Assembly: GCA_049292975.1 (NCBI GenBank) | Contig: JBATRZ010000036.1 | Coordinates: 1 to 20,475, forward strand | Direction: 5' to 3' | Source: JBGSWE01 sp049292975 | Lineage (GTDB): Bacteria > Patescibacteriota > Saccharimonadia > Saccharimonadales > JACDBH01 | DNA length: 20,475 nt | Shown here: piece after piece, positions 20,451 through 20,475 of the stretch | How positions within the stretch are numbered: the stretch's first letter is position 1 | Layout of the letters: each line of letters opens with the position of its first letter | The notes under the pieces: generated by a model | What the model saw: the letters and a program-made list of their open reading frames with translations, nothing else | What the model was told of the DNA's origin: nothing | Database searches by the model: none | Position numbers and translations under genes: made by a program

Positions 20451-20475
20451 ACTCGAATCCCTCCTTAAAATATAT

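Noticed and set aside
20281..20452. Group I intron in tRNA-Gln
   Set aside because: Known bacterial tRNA group I introns sit in the anticodon loop and are longer. The insertion is in the T-arm, and I could not find the conserved P/Q/R/S core sequences.
1..20475. UGA recoded as glycine, as in Gracilibacteria/Absconditabacteria
   Set aside because: TGA ends several genes at the expected family length (htpX, the NUDIX gene, the KH gene, trmD), and no gene needs in-frame TGA.

Overview
The window looks like a chromosomal segment of a small-genome Patescibacteria/CPR bacterium, most likely Candidatus Saccharibacteria (TM7). This is inferred from gene content and protein style, not from a marker search. 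Genes are compact and often overlap by 1-4 nt. Stop codons are TAA, TAG and TGA, so UGA is not recoded.

Positions 1-500 hold an AT-richer metal-resistance tail: the 3' end of a CopB-type (P1B-3) metal-transporting ATPase and a 51-residue Cys-rich protein overlapping it. A long non-coding stretch follows (496-1401). It contains tRNA-Phe(GAA), several strong hairpins, three further partial copies of the tRNA-Phe 3' end, and one member of a composite hairpin element.

Positions 1402-5831 form an operon-like run: lemA, htpX, an unknown polytopic membrane protein and a NAD+-dependent DNA ligase without zinc-finger cysteines. A YecM/VOC-like protein (5882-6460) follows, then a bidirectional terminator and tRNA-Ala(GGC) on the minus strand. 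Positions 6824-11404 carry a membrane-anchored extracytoplasmic protein, a Mur-ligase-like protein lacking the usual N-terminal domain, a class IV aminotransferase and a convergent D-Ala-D-Ala ligase; the last three look like a cell-wall group. leuS is divergent from ddl, with promoters almost at the start codons.

Positions 14043-18297 are an information-processing block: rpmF (bL32), a possible small ORF, nusB, a NUDIX hydrolase, rnc, a 460-nt gap filled by a long fold-back sequence, a stand-alone receiver protein, rpsP and a KhpA-type KH protein. The last three all carry acidic, disordered-looking C-terminal tails. A structured 210-nt gap separates them from trmD and a coupled gene of unknown function. 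The window closes with the 5' part of a tRNA-Gln(CUG) whose T-arm position is taken over by a hairpin string.

The most unusual signal is a composite hairpin element with a B-A-B layout beside tRNA sequences at both ends of the window, in opposite orientations. Its conserved flanks read CCTTGCG ... CTCACCC, and its stems differ in sequence while keeping complementarity.
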